DNA of 64,000 nucleotides from Moraxellaceae bacterium AER2_44_116 (GTDB lineage: Bacteria; Pseudomonadota; Gammaproteobacteria; Pseudomonadales; Moraxellaceae). Both the position numbers and the translations under genes were made by a program. The DNA lies in NCBI GenBank assembly GCA_006546595.1, contig VIAD01000001.1, forward strand, positions 1-64,000, given 5' to 3'. Of the stretch, positions 52,477 to 60,943 are shown one piece after another; position 1 is the stretch's first letter; every line of letters begins with the position of its first letter. Below the pieces are notes generated by a model, which worked only from the letters and a program-made list of their open reading frames with translations, was not told the DNA's origin and ran no database searches.

Positions 52477-53040
52477 ATGTCGAAAAGTTTAACCACCACC
52501 AGCAAGTTTTTAAGTTTAGTGTTGCGCCATAAGCCCGAAGAAATAGGCTTACAACTGAATGAAGAGGGCTGGGCAAATGTTAACGAGTTGCTTGAGAAGG
52601 CAGTACAGCATGGCATGACTATTTCCCCAGCGTTATTAGATGAAGTCGTTAACACCAACGATAAAAAACGTTTTGCGTTTAATGCCGATAAATCACAGAT
52701 TAGAGCCAATCAAGGTCATTCCGTTGATATTAACCTTAATCTTGTGGCCATTGAGCCGCCGCCTATTTTATATCATGGTACGGCAACTCGTTTTTTAGAG
52801 TCCATTAAAGAAAAAGGCTTACTGGCGGGTGATCGTCAGCATGTGCATCTCTCCGCCAATCAAGAAGTTGCGGTGAGTGTGGGTGCGCGTCATGGACAAC
52901 CCATTGTAATCACGGTGAATGCCGAGCAAATGGCTAAAGATGGCTTATTGTTTTATGTGTCTGATAATGGTGTATGGCTAACTGAAAAAGTGCCAGTAGG
53001 GTATTTGATGCTGTCGTCGGAGCAAAAGTCAGCACTGTAA
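52477..53040 (+). CDS. kptA: RNA 2'-phosphotransferase (Tpt1/KptA)
   Basis: A 187-residue NAD-dependent enzyme that removes an internal RNA 2'-phosphate. Conserved features: SKFLSLVLRHKPEEIGL (R17-H18), KKRFAFN (R65), IRANQGHSV (R76), LYHGTATRFLESIKEKGL and HVHLSAN. These carry the Arg/His residues of the Tpt1 active site. Bacteria lack the fungal-type tRNA splicing that generates 2'-phosphates, so the natural substrate is unknown; RNA repair or NAD-linked RNA or protein modification are candidates. Coupled to the zinc-ribbon gene upstream. Confidence 0.93.
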   Translation: MSKSLTTTSKFLSLVLRHKPEEIGLQLNEEGWANVNELLEKAVQHGMTISPALLDEVVNTNDKKRFAFNADKSQIRANQGHSVDINLNLVAIEPPPILYHGTATRFLESIKEKGLLAGDRQHVHLSANQEVAVSVGARHGQPIVITVNAEQMAKDGLLFYVSDNGVWLTEKVPVGYLMLSSEQKSAL

Positions 53041-53163
53041 TGATTGATGGAGTTTAATTAATCTCAATTTTACATTCCTGTATGTCAATGCTCATTTCCC
53101 ATTGCGATCATAAAGGAAATAAAGACTAAAACTTGCGTACCAGCCCCTTGTCCAAAAGCATAA

Positions 53164-53304
53164 GCTCTTATAACCATTAGCAATCAACTAGCAGAGGACG
53201 GTAGTGGCTCTATTTATAAGTTATTACAAATAGTTTTGAGTCGGGCGGAATCATTAATAACGCCATTCAATCGGCTATTACCCCGTAGGTCGGTGATCGG
53301 GTAA
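53164..53304 (+). pseudogene. Possible gene remnant
   Basis: An open stretch of 46 codons without a start codon, reading SNQLAEDGSGSIYKLLQIV and then LSRAESLITPFNRLLP. Composition looks protein-like but I do not recognise the parent family; it could be a 3' fragment of a lost gene or chance. Confidence 0.25.
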
Positions 53305-53324
53305 AGCGAGGGATAGCTTCAGTA

Positions 53325-53350
53325 AAATAACCGCCTTCGGGCGGTTATTT
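53325..53350. terminator. Strong terminator hairpin
   Basis: AAATAACCGCC pairs with GGCGGTTATTT around a TTCG tetraloop; A and T runs on both sides allow function in either direction (end of the kptA unit or of the tRNA-Arg transcript). Confidence 0.8.
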
Positions 53351-53448
53351 ATTATGCTTCTAAAATAGAGATTTTTATTGAGTGTACTAAATTCGCACCA
53401 AACGTCAGTGCCGCACTTATTAAAAACTAGCCAACTCATTGATTTAAT

Positions 53449-53525
53449 TGGCGCGCTCGGCGGGATTCGAACCCACGACCCCTGCCTTCGGAGGGCAGTA
53501 CTCTATCCATCTGAGCTACGAGCGC
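53449..53525 (-). tRNA. tRNA-Arg (anticodon CCG)
   Basis: Read on the minus strand: acceptor GCGCTCG pairs with CGAGCGC, D-arm AGCTCAGATGGATAGAGT, anticodon stem CTGCC/GGCAG with loop CTCCGAA (anticodon CCG), T-arm GGTTCGAATCC, and an encoded CCA. All arms pair properly. Confidence 0.97.
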
Positions 53526-53862
53526 GTGCAGGGGCGGCAATGATACCTCTCTTCATGATCCTAGTCTATGCTTGCAGAGCTTGAAACTCATCACTTTCGA
53601 TATAAAGAACTTTGGACATATATAGCAACGCGCTTCTTGTATGAAAACTGTCCTTGTTAAAAATGCTGTAAAAAGTACAGAGTAATATGTAAGATTGTTG
53701 TTTGCTGTTTTTTTGATCGCTTCTTGTTGTTTGATGCAGCAAAAGTGCGATGAATATGATTTTGCCTAAGTCCTGTACTTTGTCCCTACGGTGTTTGCGG
53801 TTATACTCTCGTCCAAGTAATTTAGCCCTAATTTTAGGTTGTTTTGGTTTGTGAGGCTTTCT
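53526..53862. other. Gap between tRNA-Arg and cytochrome c gene
   Basis: About 340 nt without a gene. It should hold the minus-strand tRNA promoter and the plus-strand cytochrome promoter; only the latter has a tentative match (53780-53807). Confidence 0.5.
53780..53807 (+). promoter_or_regulatory. Tentative sigma-70 promoter for the cytochrome c gene
   Basis: TTGTCC, 16-nt spacer, TATACT. The -10 box is good, the -35 box is weak. It lies about 55 nt before the chosen start. Confidence 0.35.
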
Positions 53863-54276
53863 GTGAAAAAATTAGCTCTGCTTGCTGCGGTTGTTGGTTT
53901 AGGTTTGTCGTTTAACTCCTTTGCTAAAGAAGATGAGGCTGCCGTTATTGAACGTATTCAAGCGTTTGGTAGTGTGTGTGTAACAGGTAAACCTTGTAGT
54001 GTGAAAGCTCCTGTTGCCGCGGGTGCGCCAGTTGAAGGTGCTGCGCCACGTACGGGTGAGCAGGTTTATACTGCGGTTTGTGCGGGATGTCATGGTGCGG
54101 GTGTCATGGGTGCGCCTAAATATGGCACGGCGGATTGGGCACCTCGTAAGGCAAAAGGTAAACCAGCGTTATATACCAGTGCATTAAATGGCTTTAATGC
54201 CATGCCAGCAAAAGGTGGTTGTGCTGCTTGTGCGGATGAAGAAATTAAGAGTGCGGTTGATTATATGACTAAATAA
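53863..54276 (+). CDS. Small periplasmic cytochrome c (c5-like)
   Basis: A 137-residue exported monohaem cytochrome. Signal peptide VKKLALLAAVVGLGLSFNSFA, a short linker, then a class I cytochrome domain with CAGCH haem motif. Distal Met is likely in FNAMPAKGGCAAC; the extra cysteine pair (GGCAAC) near the Met ligand is typical of the cytochrome c5 type. GTG 53863 is chosen over an upstream ATG at 53839 because GAGG lies 7 nt before it and it gives a clean signal peptide. Probably donates electrons to terminal oxidases. Confidence 0.9.
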   Translation: MKKLALLAAVVGLGLSFNSFAKEDEAAVIERIQAFGSVCVTGKPCSVKAPVAAGAPVEGAAPRTGEQVYTAVCAGCHGAGVMGAPKYGTADWAPRKAKGKPALYTSALNGFNAMPAKGGCAACADEEIKSAVDYMTK

Positions 54277-54308
54277 GGCAGTCTCGAACTGTCTTGTGGT
54301 TGGCCAGT

Positions 54309-54346
54309 AAAAAAGCCCTGCAACATCATTATTGCAGGGCTTTTTT
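54309..54346. terminator. Strong bidirectional terminator
   Basis: A 15-bp stem (AAAAAAGCCCTGCAA with TTGCAGGGCTTTTTT) and 8-nt loop, between the convergent cytochrome c and yciK genes. Confidence 0.9.
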
Positions 54347-54348
54347 AT

Positions 54349-55110
54349 TTATTTCTGTTGAGCGTCAATTGATTGACCTGTTGTGCCTTTGCTATCTATA
54401 CCCATTAAATATAAAAATAACGGCATCAGTTCTTGTGGTGTGGTGACATTAGCTGGATCTTCCGCAGGGTACGCTTTCGCACGCATCATCGTCCGTGTTG
54501 CACCAGGGTTGACACAGTTGACGCGAATATTAGAGGTGTTGGCTAGCTCTTCGGCTAACAATAAACTCAAACCTTCAATGCCATATTTCGACACCGAATA
54601 AGCACCCCAAAAAGGTCTGGCTTTACGGCCAACACTGCTACCCATAAAAATGACGGACGCATCGTCCGCTTGCTTTAATAAGGGTAATAGGCTTTGGGTG
54701 AGCAAGTAGGGCGCACGTAAGTTAATTTTCATGACTTCATCCCATGTATCAGGATCGTACATTTCTAAGGGAGTAATGTCGCCTAAAACACCTGCGCAGT
54801 GCAAAATGCCGTCTAAACGTCCCAACTCCTGCTCAATGCTGATCGCGATTTGTTCAAAATCGGCATTGGTGGCGGCGCTAAAATTCAGTGGAATGATGGC
54901 GGGTTGTGCGTGTCCTGCCGCTTCGATTTCATCATAAACCACTTCGAGTTTGTTAATATCTCGGCCATGAAGGACGACCGTTGCACCATATTGCGCATAG
55001 GTTTTGGCAGCAACACGGCCAATGCCTTCGCTTGCGCCAGTCACTAAAATGACTTTATCTTTCAGTAAATCGGCGGGTGCTTGATAAGCACGAATATCAC
55101 TAGTACTCAT
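54349..55110 (-). CDS. yciK: YciK-type short-chain dehydrogenase
   Basis: A 253-residue SDR with VTGASEGIGRVA (cofactor loop), HCAGVLGDITPLE and catalytic AYSVSKYGIEGL (Tyr-x3-Lys). The HCAGVLGD and WDEVMKINLRAPYLLTQSLLPLL stretches are those of the YciK subgroup, whose substrate is unknown. It is 15 nt downstream of the mupP/gph-like gene, in the ubiG-mupP-yciK order of Pseudomonas. Confidence 0.88.
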   Translation of the reverse strand: MSTSDIRAYQAPADLLKDKVILVTGASEGIGRVAAKTYAQYGATVVLHGRDINKLEVVYDEIEAAGHAQPAIIPLNFSAATNADFEQIAISIEQELGRLDGILHCAGVLGDITPLEMYDPDTWDEVMKINLRAPYLLTQSLLPLLKQADDASVIFMGSSVGRKARPFWGAYSVSKYGIEGLSLLLAEELANTSNIRVNCVNPGATRTMMRAKAYPAEDPANVTTPQELMPLFLYLMGIDSKGTTGQSIDAQQK

Positions 55111-55125
55111 AAAAAAACCTGTATT

Positions 55126-55794
55126 TTATTGAAAGTTAAAATGTTGAATTAAATCCGCGACGGTATCGACACAATAATCAGCTTGCCATTCAATAATACT
55201 TTCACCTGATGGAATATAACCAAAACCCACCGCGATCGTTTTCATGCCTGCATTATTGCCTGCTTGAATATCACGGATATGATCACCGACATAAATCGTG
55301 TGTTCGGGTAACACATTTAAGGTATTACAGGCTAAATACATCGGTTCAGGATGGGGTTTAGTTTGGCTGACATCATCGGGGCATACCAATACCTGACAGC
55401 GTTCCGTTAATTGTAGCCCTGCTAAGAGCGGTTCGCTGTAAATACGTGGTTTATTGGTGACAATGCCCCATGGAATGTCGCGGCTTTCTAAAGCCTGCAA
55501 TAAGCTTTCCATGCCCGTAAATAAACGGCTTTCTTGTGCCAAACTGAGACTGTAATTGTCTAAAAACTCTTGGCGTAGTGCGGCAAATTCTTCAGAGTCC
55601 AAACTATATTCAGGAAAACCCACCTGAATCATCGCGCGTGCACCTGCCGAAACGGCGACGCGAATGACATCGTAATCTAAAGCAGTACGACCATATTTTA
55701 GCCGTAACGCGTTTAAGACACGAACAAAATCGGGGGCGGTGTCCACCAATGTGCCATCAAGGTCGAATAATACCGCAACAGGCAATGTACTCAT
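55126..55794 (-). CDS. HAD phosphatase, MupP/Gph-like
   Basis: A 222-residue HAD hydrolase: AVLFDLDGTLVDTAPDF (nucleophile), GIVTNKP (motif II) and YVGDHIRDIQAGNNAGM (motif IV). By sequence it would be called phosphoglycolate phosphatase. However, it lies between ubiG and yciK as does Pseudomonas MupP, which removes phosphate from N-acetylmuramic acid 6-phosphate in cell-wall recycling. MupP is therefore the more likely role; this is a synteny argument. Its ATG overlaps the ubiG stop (ATGA). Confidence 0.85.
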   Translation of the reverse strand: MSTLPVAVLFDLDGTLVDTAPDFVRVLNALRLKYGRTALDYDVIRVAVSAGARAMIQVGFPEYSLDSEEFAALRQEFLDNYSLSLAQESRLFTGMESLLQALESRDIPWGIVTNKPRIYSEPLLAGLQLTERCQVLVCPDDVSQTKPHPEPMYLACNTLNVLPEHTIYVGDHIRDIQAGNNAGMKTIAVGFGYIPSGESIIEWQADYCVDTVADLIQHFNFQ

Positions 55795-56504
55795 GTCTCA
55801 GCTCTCGTATAAACCATATAATTCACATCCACATTAGCCGCCAACCAATAATATTTGGTGACAGGATTATAGTGCAGGCCTGTACTTTCTTTTAGGTTTA
55901 AACCCGCCGCCCGAATCCATGTTGCTAATTCCGAAGGGCGAATAAACTTTTGATAGTCGTGAGTCCCTTTGGGTAATAACCGCAACAGATATTCCGCGCC
56001 TAAAATGGCAAAGACATAGGCTTTAGGGTTGCGGTTAATGGTGGAAAAAAAGACATGGCCATCGGGTTTGACTAATTGCTGACAGGCTTGAATAATCGCC
56101 GCAGGATCAGGCACATGTTCGAGCATTTCCATGCAGGTAACGACATCAAAACTATGGGGCTGTTCGGCGGCTAATTGTTCAACCGTTATTTGTTGGTAGC
56201 TGATGGCTTGAACACCTGTTTTTTCGGCATGTAAACGACCGACCGCTAACGGTGCTGCGCCCATATCAATGCCTAAGACGGTTGCGCCACGACGTGCCAT
56301 TGACTCGCTTAAAATGCCGCCGCCACAACCGACGTCTAAGACGCGTTTACCTGCGAGACCTACGCGTTCATCAATCCAATTTAACCGTAACGGGTTGATT
56401 TGATGGAGGGGTTTGAATTCAGACTCCATGTCCCACCATTTGTCGGCAAGGGCTTCAAACTTAGCTATTTCAGCAGGGTCAACATTCAACGGGGTACTGC
56501 TCAT
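55791..56504 (-). CDS. ubiG: Ubiquinone biosynthesis O-methyltransferase
   Basis: A 237-residue SAM-dependent methyltransferase performing both O-methylations in ubiquinone synthesis. Marks: FEALADKWWDMESEFKPLHQINPLRLNWI (UbiG N-terminus, shown in two overlapping parts), motif I VLDVGCGGGILSE, and CMEMLEHVPDP. The frame runs 55 codons further upstream, but ATG 56504 has GGAGAG before it and matches the family start. First gene of the ubiG-mupP-yciK operon, divergent from gyrA. Confidence 0.95.
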   Translation of the reverse strand: MSSTPLNVDPAEIAKFEALADKWWDMESEFKPLHQINPLRLNWIDERVGLAGKRVLDVGCGGGILSESMARRGATVLGIDMGAAPLAVGRLHAEKTGVQAISYQQITVEQLAAEQPHSFDVVTCMEMLEHVPDPAAIIQACQQLVKPDGHVFFSTINRNPKAYVFAILGAEYLLRLLPKGTHDYQKFIRPSELATWIRAAGLNLKESTGLHYNPVTKYYWLAANVDVNYMVYTRAET

Positions 56505-56775
56505 CAAGGTCTCTCCAAAACGGCAAAATATGACGCGCAGTATAATGACATAGAGCATAGAAAACTGCGAAAAACTTCGATTTATGTTATATTGTGCGGC
56601 TTGATATTTCATAGAACTGACGCTAAAACACGTTTTATTGGCTATCACAGCACACAATAAAAGCATCAATCAGGGCTTTGCTTGTGTAGAAGTGGCAAAA
56701 AATAATGCGCGTCCGTTCAAAAAACAGCTAACAAGACCTAATCATTGCTAACCTACTGCCCATTTGAGAATACGC

Positions 56776-59592
56776 ATGACTGACTTTGTATCCGAAATCG
56801 TCCCCGTCAATATTGAAGACGAATTGCGTCAATCATATTTAGACTATGCCATGAGCGTGATTGTGGGGCGTGCGTTGCCCGATGTTCGTGATGGTCTAAA
56901 GCCAGTTCATCGCCGTTCGTTATTTGCCATGCATGAACTGAGTAACGATTGGAATAAGCCGTATAAAAAGTCGGCGCGTGTCGTCGGTGATGTCATCGGT
57001 AAATACCATCCTCATGGTGATACGGCGGTTTACGATACGATTGTACGGATGGCGCAGCCATTTAGTTTGCGTTATTTATTGGTTGATGGTCAGGGTAACT
57101 TTGGTTCGGTCGATGGTGATGCGCCAGCAGCGATGCGTTACACCGAAGTACGGATGACGCGTATTGCGCATGATTTAATTGCCGATTTAGAAAAAGAAAC
57201 CGTTGATTGGGTACCCAACTACGACGGCACTGAAATGATTCCTGCGGTGATGCCGACACGTATTCCCAATTTGCTGATTAACGGCAGTAGCGGTATTGCG
57301 GTCGGGATGGCGACAAATATTCCGCCGCACAATCTGACAGAAGTCCTAAATGCGTGTTTGGCTTATGTTGATGACAATAGCATTACCGTTGATGGTTTAA
57401 TGCAGCACGTCACAGGCCCTGATTTTCCAACGGGCGCAATTATTAATGGTCGTAGTGGTATTGTTGAAGCGTATCGGACAGGTCGTGGCCGTATTCATTT
57501 ACGCGCCAAACATCATATCGAAACCGACAACAAAACAGGTCGTCATACCGTTGTGTTTACCGAGATTCCGTATCAGTTAAACAAAGCGCGAGTCATTGAA
57601 AAAATTGCCGAATTGGTAAAAGAAAAGAAACTAGAAGGCATTAGTGAGTTGCGTGACGAGTCCGATAAAGACGGTATGCGGATTGTTTTAGAATTAAAGC
57701 GCAACGAATTGCCTGAAGTAATTGTCAATAACTTATTTTCGCAAACGCCCTTAGAAAGTTCATTTAGCTTTAATATGTTGGCCTTGCAAGATGGTCAACC
57801 TAAGTTAATGAATTTGCGTGATTTAATCGCCGCGTTTGTCCGTCATCGTCAAGAAGTCGTTACCCGTCGTACTGTATTTGAGTTACGCAAAGCGCGTGAA
57901 CGTGGACATCTTGTTGAAGGTTTGGCGGTGGCATTGGCCAATATTGACGATGTGATTCAGTTGATTAAAACATCAACCACAGGCGCAGAAGCCAAAGAGC
58001 GTCTGTTGGAAAAACTATGGCCAGAAGGTGGTGTGTTAGCGTTATTGGAACGTACGGGCAGTGATAAAAACGCCTGTCGCCCTGAAACATTACCTGAGTA
58101 TTTAGGTTTGTTGGTGCATGGCTACAAACTGTCACCTGAGCAAGCACAAGCGATTTTAGATTTGCGTCTGCACCGTTTAACTGGTTTAGAGCAAGACAAA
58201 TTATTAGCCGAATACGAAGAATTATTAGGCAAAATCAGCGGTTTATTGGCGATATTGGCTGACTCTAAGTTGTTGATGGAAGTCATTCGTGGTGAATTAA
58301 AACAAATTCTAGATATGTATGGCGATGTTCGTAAAACGGTAATTATTGCTTCACGTTTAGATTTAAGCCGTGAAGATTTAACACCGAATGAACAAATGGT
58401 GTTAACGGTATCGCATACAGGCTATGCCAAAATTCAATTACTCAGTGATTATCGCGCCCAAAAACGGGGTGGTCGTGGCAAGTCAGCAACCGCCATGAAA
58501 GATGAAGATTATATCGAGCATCTATTAGTCGCGAGCACGCATGACACGGTATTGTGTTTTACCACGATGGGTAAAGTCTATTGGATTAAAGTCTATGACT
58601 TGCCGCAAGCAGGACGTGGCGCTAAAGGCAAGCCGTTAGTGAACTTGCTACAGTTAGAAGAGCACGAAAAAGTCACCGCAATTTTACCGTTACGTGCGTA
58701 TGCTGAAGGTCATTTTGTCTTTATGGCAACGGCCGATGGTACGGTGAAACGGGTGGAGTTGGCCGCATTCTCGCGTCCACGTTCCAACGGTTTGATTGCG
58801 ATTAATTTAGAGGGTGATAACGCCTTAATTGGTGTCGCAGTTACCGACGGCTGTCAAGACATCATGCTCTTTAGTAATGAAGGCAAAGCGATTCGTTTCC
58901 GTGAATCGGATGTGCGTGTCGTGAGTCGTCAAGCGATGGGTGTGCGTGGCATGAGATTGCCAGAAGGTGCACGTATTGTCTCGATGGTTGCGACCTCTGA
59001 TTTAGCCGAAGCCGCTGAAATAGTCGCGGTCGCGGCCACAGAAGATGACGACAGTGTTGTTGAAGTGAGCGAAGAAGCTGACTTAGCTGTTGCTGCCATC
59101 GAAGAAAGTGATGATGTATTGGTGGATGCAGCTGAAGATGAAGTCATCGTCATCTCAGCGGAAGAGTCACAAATTTTGACCGCGTGTGCCAATGGTTATG
59201 GTAAACGTACCCCTGTGAACAAATATCCATTGCGTAAACGGGGTGGTCAGGGCGTGATTGCGGTACAAACTAGCGAGCGTAATGGTGAGTTAGTTTCGGC
59301 AGTTATCGTTAATAAAACCAATGAGTTGCTGCTAATTTCGGATATGGGCACATTAGTACGCACCCGTATTGGCGAAGTGTCGGTGCAAGGTCGTAACAGT
59401 CAAGGTGTAATGCTGATTCGTTTAAGTGATGAAGAACAGTTGGTTGGCATTGTCTGTTTAGATGTTCCTGAAGAGGAAGTGTTGGAAGGTGAGGCCGAGT
59501 TGGTGGCAGAAACGCCGGTCGTTGATGCCGATGCCGTTAGCGAAGATGCACCTGCTGAGGATGAAAACATCCCCACCATCGTTGTAGAGTAA
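56776..59592 (+). CDS. gyrA: DNA gyrase subunit A
   Basis: The breakage-reunion subunit of gyrase, 938 residues against 875 in E. coli. Catalytic Tyr122 (AAMRYTEVRMT). The quinolone-resistance region has Thr83 and Asp87 (HGDTAVYDTIV); Thr83 is the wild-type residue in Pseudomonas. The GyrA box QKRGGRGK marks the start of the DNA-wrapping C-terminal domain. Within that domain (about residues 740-797; 59000-59165) is an acidic Glu/Asp/Ala/Val-rich insertion between the conserved MRLPEGARIVSM and ILTACANGYGKRT segments, and the protein ends in a second acidic tail. ATG 56776 (MTDFVSEI) is preferred over upstream ATG 56764. Confidence 0.98.
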   Translation: MTDFVSEIVPVNIEDELRQSYLDYAMSVIVGRALPDVRDGLKPVHRRSLFAMHELSNDWNKPYKKSARVVGDVIGKYHPHGDTAVYDTIVRMAQPFSLRYLLVDGQGNFGSVDGDAPAAMRYTEVRMTRIAHDLIADLEKETVDWVPNYDGTEMIPAVMPTRIPNLLINGSSGIAVGMATNIPPHNLTEVLNACLAYVDDNSITVDGLMQHVTGPDFPTGAIINGRSGIVEAYRTGRGRIHLRAKHHIETDNKTGRHTVVFTEIPYQLNKARVIEKIAELVKEKKLEGISELRDESDKDGMRIVLELKRNELPEVIVNNLFSQTPLESSFSFNMLALQDGQPKLMNLRDLIAAFVRHRQEVVTRRTVFELRKARERGHLVEGLAVALANIDDVIQLIKTSTTGAEAKERLLEKLWPEGGVLALLERTGSDKNACRPETLPEYLGLLVHGYKLSPEQAQAILDLRLHRLTGLEQDKLLAEYEELLGKISGLLAILADSKLLMEVIRGELKQILDMYGDVRKTVIIASRLDLSREDLTPNEQMVLTVSHTGYAKIQLLSDYRAQKRGGRGKSATAMKDEDYIEHLLVASTHDTVLCFTTMGKVYWIKVYDLPQAGRGAKGKPLVNLLQLEEHEKVTAILPLRAYAEGHFVFMATADGTVKRVELAAFSRPRSNGLIAINLEGDNALIGVAVTDGCQDIMLFSNEGKAIRFRESDVRVVSRQAMGVRGMRLPEGARIVSMVATSDLAEAAEIVAVAATEDDDSVVEVSEEADLAVAAIEESDDVLVDAAEDEVIVISAEESQILTACANGYGKRTPVNKYPLRKRGGQGVIAVQTSERNGELVSAVIVNKTNELLLISDMGTLVRTRIGEVSVQGRNSQGVMLIRLSDEEQLVGIVCLDVPEEEVLEGEAELVAETPVVDADAVSEDAPAEDENIPTIVVE

Positions 59593-59603
59593 CGAGTCAC
59601 AAC

Positions 59604-59632
59604 GTAGGGGCGCATGATTGCGCCCTTACTGA
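59604..59632 (+). terminator. Short hairpin after gyrA
   Basis: GGGGCGCA pairs loosely with TGCGCCC around ATGAT, in the gap between gyrA and serC. No T tract; it may be a weak terminator or a repeat remnant. Confidence 0.4.
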
Positions 59633-59693
59633 TTGTAAAGAGATTTAGAGTGGGTTGACTGTCAGTTTTGATTAATTGAAAAGGTGTTTATTG

Positions 59694-60770
59694 ATGCGTG
59701 TTTATAACTTTTGTGCTGGCCCAGCTGCATTGCCCGAATCGGTATTATTGCAAGCTCAACACGAACTATTGGACTATCACGGCAAAGGTTTGTCCGTGAT
59801 GGAAATGAGTCACCGTAGTGCGGATTATGTCGCGATTGCCGAGCAAGCCGAACAAGACCTACGTGATTTAATGAATATTCCCAGCAATTACAAAGTCTTG
59901 TTTTTGCAAGGTGGCGCATCACAACAGTTTTCAATGATTCCAATGAATTTGTTGCGCGGCAAAACAACGGCGGATTACGTTAACACAGGCATGTGGTCAG
60001 ATAAAGCCATTAAAGAAGCCCAAAAATTCTGCCACGTCAATGTCGTTGCCAGTGACGAAGCGAATCACTTTCGTTCTGTCCCCGCTTACGATACATGGCA
60101 AATTAACCCTGAAGCTGCTTATTTACATTACACGCCGAATGAAACCATTCATGGTGTGCAATTTGATTTTATCCCTGATAGCAACGTGCCATTAGTGGCC
60201 GATTATTCATCCATTATTTTGGCAGAACCCTTAGATGTCTCTAAGTTTGGTTTGATTTACGCGGGCGCACAAAAAAATATTGGCCCTGCGGGTTTAGTGG
60301 TGGTGATTGTACGTGAGGACTTGTTAGGCGATGTCATTAAAGGCACGCCAACGATGTTGGATTATAAAATCCACGCCGATAATGCCTCCATGTATAACAC
60401 ACCATCGACTTACGCATGGTATTTGTCGGGCTTAGTGTTTCAATGGTTAAAAGCCCAAGGCGGCCTCGAAAAAATGGCTGAAATTAATCAGCGTAAAGCC
60501 GCTAAGTTGTATGCAGCCATTGATACGATGGATTTTTATGCCAATCCCGTTACGTTGGCTAACCGCTCGATGATGAATGTGCCATTTACCTTGGCGAATC
60601 CTGCTTTAGAAAAAACTTTCCTCAAAGAAGCGGATGCGCAAGGCTTGTTAAACTTGGCAGGTCATCGTTCTATTGGTGGTATGCGTGCCAGTTTATATAA
60701 TGCTGTACCCGAAGCGGCGGTTGATGCATTAGTGGCATTTATGGTGGATTTTGCGAAGCGTAATGGTTAA
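59694..60770 (+). CDS. serC: Phosphoserine aminotransferase
   Basis: A 358-residue PLP aminotransferase for serine (and pyridoxine) synthesis. N-terminal RVYNFCAGPAALPESVL, PLP lysine K194 in YAGAQKNIGPAG, and FLQGGASQQFSMIPMNLL in the cofactor site. ATG 59694 has AAGG 10 nt upstream; an upstream ATG at 59676 is less likely. Order gyrA-serC-pheA-hisC-tyrA matches Pseudomonas. Confidence 0.97.
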   Translation: MRVYNFCAGPAALPESVLLQAQHELLDYHGKGLSVMEMSHRSADYVAIAEQAEQDLRDLMNIPSNYKVLFLQGGASQQFSMIPMNLLRGKTTADYVNTGMWSDKAIKEAQKFCHVNVVASDEANHFRSVPAYDTWQINPEAAYLHYTPNETIHGVQFDFIPDSNVPLVADYSSIILAEPLDVSKFGLIYAGAQKNIGPAGLVVVIVREDLLGDVIKGTPTMLDYKIHADNASMYNTPSTYAWYLSGLVFQWLKAQGGLEKMAEINQRKAAKLYAAIDTMDFYANPVTLANRSMMNVPFTLANPALEKTFLKEADAQGLLNLAGHRSIGGMRASLYNAVPEAAVDALVAFMVDFAKRNG

Positions 60771-60781
60771 ATCGTTGCAGG

Positions 60782-60800
60782 GCGTACCCTCTGGGTACGT
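60782..60800 (+). terminator. Hairpin after serC
   Basis: GCGTACCC pairs with GGGTACGT around TCT. Short and without a T tract, so termination is weak at best. Confidence 0.4.
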
Positions 60801-60943
60801 CTTGAACGGGTTGTAATGGTCATGATATTGGTGTCAGCTTGGCATGGTCGTTCTAATCCGTTGAAAAGCATCAACCCGACTTAGACGTACAAGATTGGAC
60901 AGTGTAGAATAGGCGCAATTTTTTACCGTTTAAGCACTGTGCC

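Larger units (their letters stand above)
53041..53448. other. Gap between kptA and tRNA-Arg
   Basis: About 400 nt with no confident gene. It holds a possible gene remnant (53164-53304) and a strong terminator hairpin (53325-53350). Confidence 0.6.

Noticed and set aside
53378..53584. Plus-strand frame reading GGIRTHDPCLRR
   Set aside because: It is the antisense translation of tRNA-Arg, a well-known artefact in protein databases, not a gene.
58929..59192. Minus-strand Ser/Thr-rich frame inside gyrA
   Set aside because: It is the reverse reading of the acidic low-complexity insertion of gyrA, with no start signals.
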